A stretch of 64,000 nucleotides of DNA from Bin87 sp963692995 (lineage in GTDB: Bacteria; Chloroflexota; Dehalococcoidia; Lucifugimonadales; UBA3495). Where the stretch lies: the NCBI GenBank assembly GCA_963692995.1, contig OY843611.1:2914001-2978000 (forward strand), given 5' to 3'. Position 1 is the stretch's first letter, and the number at the start of each line of letters is the position of its first letter. Of this stretch, positions 52,190 to 60,333 are shown piece after piece. Made by a program: the position numbers and the translations under genes. Below the pieces are notes generated by a model. That model was given only the letters and a program-made list of their open reading frames with translations, was not told the origin of the DNA and ran no database searches.

Positions 52190-52894
52190 ATGACCCTGGA
52201 CGCTAACCTGCGCCGGGCGCGAAAACGCCACGGCTGGAGCCGCAAAGAAGCCGCCAACCGGGCCGGCGTACACCCCAATGCCCTCTATCTCTACGAAACC
52301 GGACGCCAGCGCCCTTCCCAGCTGGCCCTCCTCGGCCTCGCCGCCCTCTACGGCTGTTCCACGGACTGGCTCTTGTCCGACCATGACCCAGAGCGCGACG
52401 ATGCCCTTCCCGAAACCCTCGCCGGCTCCGAAACCCTCGCCCTTCCCGAAACTCTCGCCGGTTCCGACGCCTTCGCCCTGCGGCCCACCGGCGAAATCGG
52501 GCTGGAATCCCGCCCCGTCTTAGGCTTTGTCTCCGCCGGCGAACTCGTCGAATCCTGGTCGGAATCCGACGGGCAACAACCCCTCCCCGACACTATCCTC
52601 CGCAAAGCCCCCGGCGCTTTCGCCCTCCGCGTCTCCGGCAACTCCCTGCTGCGCGAAGGCATCAGCGACGGCGATACCCTCATCGTCGATCCCGACCCGG
52701 ACCTGCCCTTCGTCGAAGGCCGCATCTACGTCGTCCGCTCCGCGGCTCACCACCAGACCATCGCCGCCCGCCGCGTCTATCTCGCCGGACCCGACCGCCT
52801 CAAATTAGTCACCGGCGACGGCCAAATCACCGAAGTCAACCGCGATGAAGTCGATTTCCTCGGCCGCGTCCGCTGGTCCTTCCGCGAACACTGA
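52190..52894 (+). CDS. XRE-S24 (LexA/CI-like) repressor
   Basis: A 234-residue repressor. Residues 5-60 are an XRE helix-turn-helix (NLRRARKRHGWSRKEAANRA, GVHPNALYLYETGRQ). A linker with two copies of ALPETLAGS follows, then an S24 peptidase-like domain: cleavage-type site VLGFVSAGEL (Ala-Gly), serine motif VSGNSLLREGISDGDTL and a C-terminal strand region TIAARRVYLAG. The lysine expected near TVKR in LexA is not visible. ATG at 52190 has TTGAGGAGC upstream. It probably keeps the element integrated and represses the leftward operon; response to DNA damage is uncertain given the missing lysine. Confidence 0.8.
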   Translation: MTLDANLRRARKRHGWSRKEAANRAGVHPNALYLYETGRQRPSQLALLGLAALYGCSTDWLLSDHDPERDDALPETLAGSETLALPETLAGSDAFALRPTGEIGLESRPVLGFVSAGELVESWSESDGQQPLPDTILRKAPGAFALRVSGNSLLREGISDGDTLIVDPDPDLPFVEGRIYVVRSAAHHQTIAARRVYLAGPDRLKLVTGDGQITEVNRDEVDFLGRVRWSFREH

Positions 52895-52904
52895 GGCTGC
52901 TGAC

Positions 52905-54032
52905 GTGAAAGGCAGCATCCGCCAGCGCAGTCCCGGCCACTGGGAACTCACCGTGGACCTGGGCAAGGACAACCAGGGACGCCGCCAGCGCCGCTTCGCT
53001 ACCGTCCGCGGCTCCAAAGCCCAGGCGCAGCGCAAACTCCGCGAACTGCTCTCCGCCGTGGACCAGGGACTGACGCCGCCCAACCGCGAACTCCGCCTGG
53101 GCGACTGGCTGGAACGCTGGCTATCCGAATGGATCGCCCCGCGACGCCGGGAAAGCACCCTCATCCGTTACGAAGCCGCCGTCCGGCGCCACATCGCGCC
53201 GAGGTTGGGCCACGTCCGCCTAGCCGCCCTCGGCCCCGCCGACATTCGGGCTTTTGAAGCCCAACTCCTGGCCCAGGGCCTCTCGCCCCAGAGCGTGGGC
53301 CAGGCTCACGTGGTCCTCTCCGGCGCGCTCAATTACGCCCTGCGGATGGAACTCATCGCCCGCAACCCCGTGGCCGCGGTGTCGCCGCCCCGGCCGGCGC
53401 GTCGGGAAGCCCAGGCGCCGGAACCGGATGCGGTGCGCGCCCTGCTGCGGCTGGCCCAGAACGAGGATTATCCCGGCTACCCCATCCTGCGCCTGATCGC
53501 CTATACCGGCCTGCGGCGGGGCGAAGCCCTGGCCCTGCGCCGGGCACACCTGAACCTGGACGAAGGCTGGTTGCTGGTGCGCGGCTCGCTGGCGCGCGCC
53601 GGTCGGGGCCGCCCGGTTCTGGAACCGCCTAAAACCGCCAGCGGCGCCCGCAAGGTTGACTTGGACGCCGGCACCGTACGAGCGCTGGCCCAGCATCTCG
53701 CCGGCCGGCCGCCGTCGGAGATCGACGGGGAGCAAGGCATCGTCTTTCCTGACCCGGCGACCGGCGGCTGGATGAATCCCGCGCGGTTGTCCCGCGACCT
53801 CGCCAAACTGGCCCGCCGGGCTGGCCACCCAGGGATTACCTTGCGTAGCCTCCGCCATTTTCACGCCAGCGTCGCCTTGCAGCAGGGCCAGAATATCGTC
53901 GTCATCAGCAAGCGCCTGGGCCACAGCAGCGTCAGCATCACCGGCGATATTTACGCCCATTCCCTGCCGGGCTGGCAGAAGGAAGCCGCCGACGCCTTCG
54001 CCGCCGCTATGGACGAAACCGAACCGGCCTAA
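52905..54032 (+). CDS. int-like: Tyrosine recombinase (integrase)
   Basis: A 375-residue phage-type integrase. The N-terminal arm-binding part begins MKGSIRQRSPGHWELTVDLG, typical of actinophage-like integrases; the SAM-like core-binding domain spans about residues 65-160; the catalytic domain has box I arginine in TGLRRGEALAL, a lysine in KTASGARK, box II TLRSLRHFHAS, and the tyrosine in LGHSSVSITGDIYAH. The first histidine of HxxR is arginine. The start chosen is GTG at 52905 with GAGG upstream, rather than ATG at 52845 which overlaps the repressor by 50 bases. It catalyses integration at an attachment site close to its 3' end. Confidence 0.88.
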   Translation: MKGSIRQRSPGHWELTVDLGKDNQGRRQRRFATVRGSKAQAQRKLRELLSAVDQGLTPPNRELRLGDWLERWLSEWIAPRRRESTLIRYEAAVRRHIAPRLGHVRLAALGPADIRAFEAQLLAQGLSPQSVGQAHVVLSGALNYALRMELIARNPVAAVSPPRPARREAQAPEPDAVRALLRLAQNEDYPGYPILRLIAYTGLRRGEALALRRAHLNLDEGWLLVRGSLARAGRGRPVLEPPKTASGARKVDLDAGTVRALAQHLAGRPPSEIDGEQGIVFPDPATGGWMNPARLSRDLAKLARRAGHPGITLRSLRHFHASVALQQGQNIVVISKRLGHSSVSITGDIYAHSLPGWQKEAADAFAAAMDETEPA

Positions 54033-54164
54033 TCTCTTCTCTGCCTTTTCCTCTGCCGACATTTTTGCCGACATCGATAACGACTTTAGACGGTTTTCAG
54101 CGGCTTTTCAGAATGCAAAAACATCATTATTCATACTCAAATAACCGGATAAAGCCGGAGACTT

Positions 54165-54854
54165 GGGGGATGCAACCGGATGTTGCTGTTCCGACAATAC
54201 GGAAGCAGGGAATTGACGTTCGTCGTACCACGCTGAGCCAAGAGTGCGGCCACCCGCATTGTTTGCGGCGGCGACAAGGTATTGATGACGCAGGTCGCTG
54301 AGTTGGGACCTTTGGATCCGCAAATCACGGAGCATAATCCGCTTGAGCAAAGGGTAGAAAGGTTCTCGCCGCTGCACATTGAGTCAACATTGGAACTTAT
54401 CCGGAATGAGTTTGCCCAAGGCAACCGCGAACTCGCGCAAGGCCTGTTGCAGAGGTTGCAATTTCCGCTGTCTCTGGGCAGTTTCACCAAGTCTCTCGAC
54501 GTTGGAAAGCAATACGCAAACAAGCTGCTATCTTCACGCATGCTCGAAAATGATCCGGATAAAGCCGAAGAAATCGCCAATAAATTAGTGGAAGACTACG
54601 CCGACCATAGTTTCTGCATCAACGTTCAAGAGGCCAGCGCCCTTGGGCTGACTGTCGAACTTCTTTTGGATGAACAACTACAAATCACTTGGGAGATACA
54701 CAAGTTGGCCCGAGTCAAGGAGTTACTGCTGCAAGAACAACGTCGTCAGGAAATGGAAGAGCGCCTGAGGAACTTGCCGGCAGGCATCCTATACGACCTG
54801 CAAAACCCTCTTGGGCCAGTCCCCCACCCTAACCCCGATGCAGGAGGTTTGTGA
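54165..54854 (+). pseudogene. Decayed SDH-family (Clp-fold) serine protease gene
   Basis: From 54282 an open frame of 190 residues matches the C-terminal part of SDH-type serine proteases (VAELGPLDPQIT, LLSSRMLENDPDKAEEIANK). The same frame reaches upstream through AKSAAT, which holds the catalytic serine, but is cut by TGA at 54234-54236 where a tryptophan is expected (FVVPR-stop-AKSAATR), and a frameshift near 54175 separates GDATG from MLLFRQYGSRELT. The 5' part is absent; the integrase ends 130 bases away. Insertion of the element into this gene, then decay, is the simplest explanation. Confidence 0.7.
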
Positions 54855-54855
54855 A

Positions 54856-55215
54856 ATGGTTAATACCCTTGAGGTGCCCATCCGACTGGCCAGTGCGCTG
54901 CTCATGAGCAACGCCCAAATCACGATGGCCGAAATTCAATCCCTTCCTTTCGTCAACAACCGCGAAGAAGCCAATGCCGTGGCGCAAAATCTGATGCGCA
55001 TCTTCGGACCACGATACCGAATCGAAGTGGCATCAGGCATCGGGCACTCCGACGTTAGGCTGATGCTTGACGCCGCCCAGCCGCTGGCCGACTGGAATAA
55101 TGCGTCAGCGCGGCCCAGGCTCTCCCTGCACTCTACACCAAAGCCTGGCGGTGAAGCATTGTTCTCACCAGACGCTGCACAGAAGCGGTTCCCTATGCCC
55201 GCAACGCCAGCGTAA
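54856..55215 (+). CDS. Small protein downstream of the broken protease
   Basis: A 119-residue protein starting at ATG 54856 after AGGAGG, one base past the protease stop. It contains a helical segment (NREEANAVAQNLMRIFG) and a strand-turn (YRIEVASGIGHSDVRLML). The end is convergent with the next gene and overlaps it by 23 bases. It probably belonged to the protease operon. No family recognised. Confidence 0.55.
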   Translation: MVNTLEVPIRLASALLMSNAQITMAEIQSLPFVNNREEANAVAQNLMRIFGPRYRIEVASGIGHSDVRLMLDAAQPLADWNNASARPRLSLHSTPKPGGEALFSPDAAQKRFPMPATPA

Positions 55216-56908
55216 CCGCCCCCGGCATAATAACAAGTCGCCGCCCGGCGGCATCGGCTCCGGCGGTCACGTGCAGCGAGTCAATGACGGGCAGCAGAAC
55301 GGGAGCGAGGTCGCTGAGGATCTGGCTGGCTTCCTCCGACCGGTCCGTTTCCGCCCGACGGTCCGCAGCGCCGTCCCGGCCAGATTTCCCGCCGGGCCGC
55401 GGCTTTGCCGCGCCGCGAATTATCGCCAGGGCCAGAAACGCCACTGCGGCGACAAAGACCTCCCGCGCCGCGGCAACCGGCCGGTTGCCGGCCCGGCTGT
55501 AGTGATGGATGGCGTCGTGGTCGGCGTTCACGTAGAAATCCCACGCTTCCCGGTCCGTGGCGTTAGCGGAATTCGCCGCAATGCGGACGGCGGTTCTGCC
55601 GTCGAACTTGCCCAGGGGATGATCGGCCCAGTCCTTTTCCCAAACCTCAAAAATGTTGAGACCATCGAGGAGTTTTGCAATATTGTCACGCTGCTTGCGG
55701 TTGCCGCCGCTGTCGCGGATGATCGGTTCGATAACGCCGACGGTCACGCGGCTTTCTAAAGGCTCGATGCGGAAACGGGCGATGCCGCCCGTCGGGCCGG
55801 TACGGTCCCAGCGATTCGTCCAGTCCGCGCCGTCGCCGTCGGCTATTGACCAGCGGGCCGGCGAGACTTTGCGGTCGAAATAGTTGTTTTCGGCGTCGGT
55901 TTCAAACTCTACCGTAACCGTGCGGCCGGCGCCGACGCGCCATCGCCGGCGTCTGGGCTTGAAGTAAGTTGGGAACTGCCGGCCGACGAACTGGGACGAT
56001 GGAGCGGAATGCGGACCGCGCCCCCTTTGGGCAATCGCCGATCCTTTCAGCAAGTACCGGGATATATCGGGATTATTCGTCAGTATTTCTTTCAGCAGGT
56101 CGGTGCGGGCCGCGTCGTTTTTGTACTTGCCGGCGATGGCGGCGTCGCGCAGCAGAAAATCGGCCAGTTTCTTTTCGATATTGATCGCCATTGTGGAATC
56201 GGCCCGCAGGCGGTCGCGGCTGCTCATAAACAGTTCTTCAAAATCTCGCCGGTCGATGCCACTACAATCAACGGTAACGAGCAGGTCATTAGCGAGGTGG
56301 CTTTTACGCACCTTTTGGCGACGGAAGAAGTTCGTCGGATAAGCGGCGTGCAACTGTCCGTTGTACAAGAAGAGTACGCCGTGCTGAGCCGTGCGATGGC
56401 TCTGATAAGCGCCCGGCTGAAAAGCGTAAACGCGAGTTCTAATGTGGCTGCCGTCGATGCCCAAGTCGGCGCTTTGGGGAAAGTCCGGTTCCAGGTCCTC
56501 CGGGTTGCGTTCCAGATCGGTCAAGATGCCCCGGACGCCGCGAAAGTTGGCGTGGCCGGAAAAGCCGCGGCATTCGTATAGTTTCACGGGCAGAGCCGGC
56601 TCGGCCAGGGCGATTTCAATGCGCCGGATCAACCCGCCGCCGTCTCCTGGCATAATGATGCTGGAGTCCGTTCCCGGCCAGTGGTATTCGTACAGCTTGA
56701 CCAGCGAGCCATGTGGGGAGTTGCGTGAATACGGGCTATTGCGGTCAGGGAATATCGGATACTCCGCAGCGGGAAATGACAGGACAGAGCCATACTTGCC
56801 CTTTTGAGCATTCAATGGCGCCAGATACCGAAAGACGGAGCTGCGGGCGTTGCTGGAAGGGGCAATGCGCCTGACGATGGTGAACCCCCATTCACGGGCC
56901 GGGGTCCA
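55193..56908 (-). CDS. GHKL-ATPase protein, C-terminal part after frameshift
   Basis: About 570 residues in the frame that continues the ATPase encoded at 56812-57564. It reads from PAREWGFTIVRR at its upper end through YLAPLNAQKGKYGSVLSF, SLVKLYEYHWPG and a strand-rich middle, to a Glu/Lys-rich helical stretch and an alanine/hydrophobic C terminus (AREVFVAAVAFLALAIIRGA). The frame has no ATG or ribosome site where it takes over; it is open upstream to about 56908, where the other frame loses meaning. The end overlaps the convergent gene at 54856. A single indel near 56890-56915 would restore a protein of about 790 residues. Confidence 0.6.
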   Translation of the reverse strand, partial: WTPAREWGFTIVRRIAPSSNARSSVFRYLAPLNAQKGKYGSVLSFPAAEYPIFPDRNSPYSRNSPHGSLVKLYEYHWPGTDSSIIMPGDGGGLIRRIEIALAEPALPVKLYECRGFSGHANFRGVRGILTDLERNPEDLEPDFPQSADLGIDGSHIRTRVYAFQPGAYQSHRTAQHGVLFLYNGQLHAAYPTNFFRRQKVRKSHLANDLLVTVDCSGIDRRDFEELFMSSRDRLRADSTMAINIEKKLADFLLRDAAIAGKYKNDAARTDLLKEILTNNPDISRYLLKGSAIAQRGRGPHSAPSSQFVGRQFPTYFKPRRRRWRVGAGRTVTVEFETDAENNYFDRKVSPARWSIADGDGADWTNRWDRTGPTGGIARFRIEPLESRVTVGVIEPIIRDSGGNRKQRDNIAKLLDGLNIFEVWEKDWADHPLGKFDGRTAVRIAANSANATDREAWDFYVNADHDAIHHYSRAGNRPVAAAREVFVAAVAFLALAIIRGAAKPRPGGKSGRDGAADRRAETDRSEEASQILSDLAPVLLPVIDSLHVTAGADAAGRRLVIMPGAVTLALRA

Positions 56909-57564
56909 GCGTCTTCTTGCAGTAGCTTGGGGTTGCGCCGTGAGACAATCAGTTGCAGGTTATAGCCTTTGCTGCAATAGGGCAGGGCGCCGGTGGCGCC
57001 CATATTGAATTTGCCCTGGACGAAGTGAATGCGCACTTTATTGTTGCGATGCAGGGAAAGGAAAGTATCGGGAAAATCATCGGGAGTCTGGCCTTCTCCG
57101 TTATCGGAGACGGTCAGACAGGGACGAACCTGGCGAGAGCGGCCGCCGCTGCCGGGTCGGGTTCCGGTAGCGGTCACCGTTATGCAATCCCCCTCCGAAT
57201 TAAGCCTGGCGTCGGGCCAGTTGGAAAGGCGTCCGTCGCGATCCGGGTCAAACATCCCGCCGTCGCCAAAGTAGCGATGCACGGCTTCACGGATTGATTT
57301 TGGCGCGTGGGGCGACGCCGGGTCCTCGCCCCGTTCCAGGCATTGGTTAATCAGGCGGGCGTCGATCGCGTTGACGATCTTTTCGACCAGGGCGGCCACG
57401 GCTTCGCTTTGCTGGTTGCCGATGGTGCCGTAGTTGTTTTCGAGGTCGCCGTAAGGACGCCAGGCGGCGGGATCGTCCCAGTACCCGGCGTCTTTGAGGG
57501 TTTTCACTACGGTTGTTTCGCTATCGGCATAAAGCAGATTGTTGCAAAGTTGTCTGGCGTTCAT
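56812..57564 (-). CDS. GHKL (HSP90-like) ATPase, N-terminal part
   Basis: A 250-residue frame whose first 218 residues are a GHKL ATPase: N box VEKIVNAIDA near residue 62, G1 box VSDNGEGQTPDDFPDTFLS near residue 150, and G2 lid GKFNMGATGALPY near residue 185. After about 56910 the frame loses sense (LQEDAGPRPVNGGSPSS) while homologous sequence resumes in another frame (55193-56908). GGAGCGG precedes the ATG at 57564. Large proteins of this kind with a phage-defence-island distribution are uncharacterised; the ATPase presumably clamps around a partner. Confidence 0.7.
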   Translation of the reverse strand: MNARQLCNNLLYADSETTVVKTLKDAGYWDDPAAWRPYGDLENNYGTIGNQQSEAVAALVEKIVNAIDARLINQCLERGEDPASPHAPKSIREAVHRYFGDGGMFDPDRDGRLSNWPDARLNSEGDCITVTATGTRPGSGGRSRQVRPCLTVSDNGEGQTPDDFPDTFLSLHRNNKVRIHFVQGKFNMGATGALPYCSKGYNLQLIVSRRNPKLLQEDAGPRPVNGGSPSSGALPLPATPAAPSFGIWRH

Positions 57565-57598
57565 TTGCCGCTCCGGCGGAATTGGCCGCGATGCTGTT

Positions 57599-58162
57599 TC
57601 AGGCTACCAAGCAAAGGTTGCGCCAAACGGTCATTGCTGCCGCTGGCTGAGCGGCGGGGTTGGTATGGGACTCCTGATCCAGCCACTGGCTGGAGAGGGC
57701 AAAAAGGTCAGCCTCTTTAGATTGCCGATCTGAGGTGACGTCGGGATTGCGGGCCATCCAGAGGACGTAGGAGTTGAAAGTATCGCTGCCCAGTTCACTG
57801 AGCGCCTGAATTGGAACGCAAGCCAGGTAGTTATAGCCGGTGGCGTCATAGCCGGTGCTGGCTTCCCTGACGTTGGCATCGCCGGAGCGAACCGTATTAT
57901 GGTAGGGCAATCCGAGCCGGACTTGGCGCTGAAAGAACATTCGGGGAGAGTTCTCGGCATCCTTATCCTTTTCATTGGGGTGCTGGCGCTGCAATTCGCC
58001 GGCCAGTCCGATTTCGCTGGCATCACTGGACGTAGCGCAGCGGGCCGCGCTGTCGTGCATCCGCTTGGCGAAAGCATCGTAGAAATTGGTTTTGACTTCA
58101 TCCATTGTGGCGCAAACCTTAGCGTGGTTGAAATCCGGCAGATAATAGCCGCGGATTTCCAC
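57599..58162 (-). CDS. Protein of unknown function, possibly 5'-truncated
   Basis: A 187-residue frame from GTG 58162. Residues before the GTG (VYAPQPVQAYHCGL) read as coding in the same frame back to a stop at about 58215, so the true 5' end may be missing. Features: YYLPDFNHAKVCATMDEVKT near the start and a helical FNSYVLWMARNPDV. It is 34 bases upstream of the GHKL gene and probably its operon partner. No family recognised. Confidence 0.45.
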   Translation of the reverse strand: MEIRGYYLPDFNHAKVCATMDEVKTNFYDAFAKRMHDSAARCATSSDASEIGLAGELQRQHPNEKDKDAENSPRMFFQRQVRLGLPYHNTVRSGDANVREASTGYDATGYNYLACVPIQALSELGSDTFNSYVLWMARNPDVTSDRQSKEADLFALSSQWLDQESHTNPAAQPAAAMTVWRNLCLVA

Positions 58163-58203
58163 CAGGCCGCAGTGGTAAGCCTGTACTGGCTGGGGAGCAT
58201 AGA

Positions 58204-58391
58204 CGAGAACCTCGCCGCTTCACAAACCCTTTGACCCCAAGTTAGTCACCGAAAGCGCCGACTTCGTGGGGTTTTGGGAAGTGGACGAAGATGACCCTGA
58301 ACGGTCACTCCAGGCCATCGGGGTTGCTGTTCGCCGCGCTTGGGTTCACTTGGCCCAGGTCACTGCCGCGCTCCCGCCTTCCTGCACTTGA
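58204..58391 (+). pseudogene. Short coding-like remnant, no start
   Basis: One plus-strand frame reads as about 60 residues of normal protein (PLHKPFDPKLVTES, DFVGFWEVDEDDPERSLQ, RAWVHLAQVTAALPP) between a TAG at about 58201 and TGA at 58389-58391, with no start codon or ribosome site. It looks like the C-terminal piece of a lost gene. The family is not recognised. Confidence 0.35.
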
Positions 58392-58416
58392 CTTTATCTC
58401 GCCAAAACATTATATG
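58388..58416 (+). promoter_or_regulatory. Promoter for the methyltransferase gene
   Basis: ttgact at 58388-58393, 17 bases, then tatatg at 58411-58416, with the ATG of the methyltransferase at 58462. This is a good match to the bacterial housekeeping consensus and the best promoter I can see in the right part of the window. Confidence 0.6.
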
Positions 58417-58461
58417 CGTGCAAGTAGCAACCCGCCCACGGGTGAAGGCGAGGCCACTGTC

Positions 58462-58893
58462 ATGAACCGCACCTTATACGCCGCCGACTGCCTGAACGTC
58501 CTCAACGATGACCTGGCGCTGCCCAGCGGTTCCGTTGACCTGATTTATCTGGACCCCCCGTTCAACTCCAAGAACAAATACAACCTGCCGTTCAAGGGCA
58601 AGGACCGGGACGCCCGCCCGGTGGAAGCGTTCAACGATACTTGGACCTGGACTAACGCGGATGATGATCGCTTGCGTGAACTCGCCGCCGGCCCGAACTC
58701 CAAATATCTGGCGGATATAGTCAATTTGGCGCAGGCCCTTGACATAACAGGGGGGGGGGTAGAAAACGTAGCAGGTTTAGTTTGGCCGCCTATCTGTTGC
58801 ACCTGGCAACTCGACTGCTGGCGATGCGCCGGGCGCTCAAGCCGACGGGCAGCATCTACCTGCACTGCGACCCCACCGCCAGCCACTACCTGA
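58462..58893 (+). CDS. DNA methyltransferase N-terminal part, frame broken at poly-G
   Basis: From ATG 58462 the frame encodes an amino-methyltransferase start: ADCLNVLNDDLALPSGSVDL then motif IV LIYLDPPFNSKNKYN, the DPPF form used by N6A/N4C enzymes. At 58750-58759 a run of ten G follows ALDIT, after which this frame continues as meaningless sequence to 58893, while the rest of the enzyme is in another frame (from 58782). A run of eleven or eight G would join them. GAGGCC lies before the ATG and a promoter upstream. Confidence 0.75.
   Translation: MNRTLYAADCLNVLNDDLALPSGSVDLIYLDPPFNSKNKYNLPFKGKDRDARPVEAFNDTWTWTNADDDRLRELAAGPNSKYLADIVNLAQALDITGGGVENVAGLVWPPICCTWQLDCWRCAGRSSRRAASTCTATPPPATT
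58750..58759 (+). repeat. Ten-G homopolymer at the frame junction
   Basis: Ten consecutive G bases in the coding part of the methyltransferase. Tracts of this kind slip during replication and switch phase-variable genes, and they are also frequent sites of sequencing error. Confidence 0.9.
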
Positions 58894-60023
58894 AACTGCT
58901 GATGGACGCGATCTTCGGCAAGCAGAACTTCCGCAACGAAATCGTGTGGCACTATAACAAATGGACGAATGCTGCATCGCATTTTCAAAGAAATCACGAT
59001 GTCATCATGTTCTATTCTCAAAGTCCGCAAGCGTTGTTTGTCAAGCCTTACTATATGACAGACCACAAAGCCAAAGTGGTTAACCGCGGATGGGATAGCA
59101 ACAGAGTGAATGGTATTCGTCAGTTGTTGGTGTACGACAGGGCAAAGGCGGCTGACGAGATGACAAAATTCAAATATGACAGGATAGTGTACCGAGATGC
59201 GGATAACGACGGCACAGCAATACCTGATGTCTGGTCCGACATCAATTATCTGTCTAGCGCAAGCAGGGAGCGACTTGGCTACCCGACGCAGAAGCCTCTG
59301 GCGTTGCTGGAGCGCATCGTGTCGGCGTCGTCGCCGCCCGACGGATTAGTGCTGGACCCGTTCTGTGGCTGCGGCACGGCGGTGCATGCCGCCGAGCAGT
59401 TGGGCCGGCGCTGGATCGGCGTGGACATATCCGCTTTCGCCACTGGTCTGGTGCGGGAGCGGATACTGCGGAGTTTCGAGCAGTTGACGACCGACGATGT
59501 GCTGGTGCGCGGCGTTCCGGTCAATGTCGCCGACGCCGAGAAGTTAGCCCAGCGGGACAAGTTTGAGTTTGAGAAGTGGGTTTGCGGCGCGATTGGAGCC
59601 GAGGGGATGTTCCACGAACCGGGAACGAAGGGCGCCGACGGCGGCGTGGACGGCGTGCTGAAGTTCTACCCCTTCCGGCTGGGACAGAAACCGACGCCGG
59701 AGTTTGCCATCATCCAGGTCAAGGGCGGGAAAGTAACGCCGGACTCGGTGAAGGCGTTGAAGACTACCGTTGACCACTTTGGGGCTACCGCCGGCGTGAT
59801 GGTGTGCTTCAACCGGTTTATGGGTACGGTAGAGAACCAGCGCAGTCGGGCTACATTCCGCGATGACAGCGACGCCTACCCGGTGATCCAGGGATTCAGC
59901 GTCGAAGACCTGCTGGCAGGGCGGCCGCTGAACCTGCCGCTGTACGGCTACCGGCGGCGGGGCGGGCAGATCGGCGACCAGTCGGAGCTGATCGCAACGC
60001 GCAATCAGGACAGAGAAGGCTGA
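58782..60023 (+). CDS. DNA methyltransferase C-terminal part fused to Mrr-like nuclease domain
   Basis: This frame is open back through the G run and gives the rest of the enzyme: AAYLLHLATRLLAMRRALKP, GSIYLHCDPTASHYLKLLMD, the target-recognition part, then motif I LDPFCGCGTAVHAAEQLGR and WIGVDISAF. After residue 280 a second domain begins: KGADGGVDGVLKFYPF and IIQVKGGKVTPDSV, the D...QxK pattern of the Mrr nuclease fold. So a methyltransferase with a nuclease half, probably a self-contained restriction-modification protein. The start at 58782 (TTG) is not a real start. Confidence 0.75.
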   Translation: MAAYLLHLATRLLAMRRALKPTGSIYLHCDPTASHYLKLLMDAIFGKQNFRNEIVWHYNKWTNAASHFQRNHDVIMFYSQSPQALFVKPYYMTDHKAKVVNRGWDSNRVNGIRQLLVYDRAKAADEMTKFKYDRIVYRDADNDGTAIPDVWSDINYLSSASRERLGYPTQKPLALLERIVSASSPPDGLVLDPFCGCGTAVHAAEQLGRRWIGVDISAFATGLVRERILRSFEQLTTDDVLVRGVPVNVADAEKLAQRDKFEFEKWVCGAIGAEGMFHEPGTKGADGGVDGVLKFYPFRLGQKPTPEFAIIQVKGGKVTPDSVKALKTTVDHFGATAGVMVCFNRFMGTVENQRSRATFRDDSDAYPVIQGFSVEDLLAGRPLNLPLYGYRRRGGQIGDQSELIATRNQDREG

Positions 60024-60065
60024 CCATGCCACGCAAGAAACAAGAAAAAGGAACGGGGTAGGCCG

Positions 60066-60260
60066 ATGACCGCGAAGTACCCACCCCGGATTGACGCCAC
60101 GCCGGAAGAATTAGTTCGAGTGCTGTCGAACTCCGGTCCGCCCAAAGGTTCAGTCAAAGGGCTAGACTACCATTGCGTCAAGTGCGGCCGGGAAGTCGCT
60201 TACCCGGAGACGCTGTACAACGACGGTCGATGTGAGGGATGCCAAGAGGCCACGGCTTGA
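60066..60260 (+). CDS. Small zinc-ribbon protein
   Basis: A 64-residue protein ending with CVKCGREVAYPETL and CEGCQ, two CxxC knuckles. GGGGTAGG lies upstream. A tiny frame of 11 codons (60026-60061, beginning MPRKKQEK) sits between it and the methyltransferase and may be a leader peptide. Probably cotranscribed with the methyltransferase. Confidence 0.6.
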   Translation: MTAKYPPRIDATPEELVRVLSNSGPPKGSVKGLDYHCVKCGREVAYPETLYNDGRCEGCQEATA

Positions 60261-60333
60261 AGGCTACCGTTTGGCCTATGGTTACTTTGGTATATAATTC
60301 CCTTTGAATTGACCAGCCCCTAACCGTTTATCG

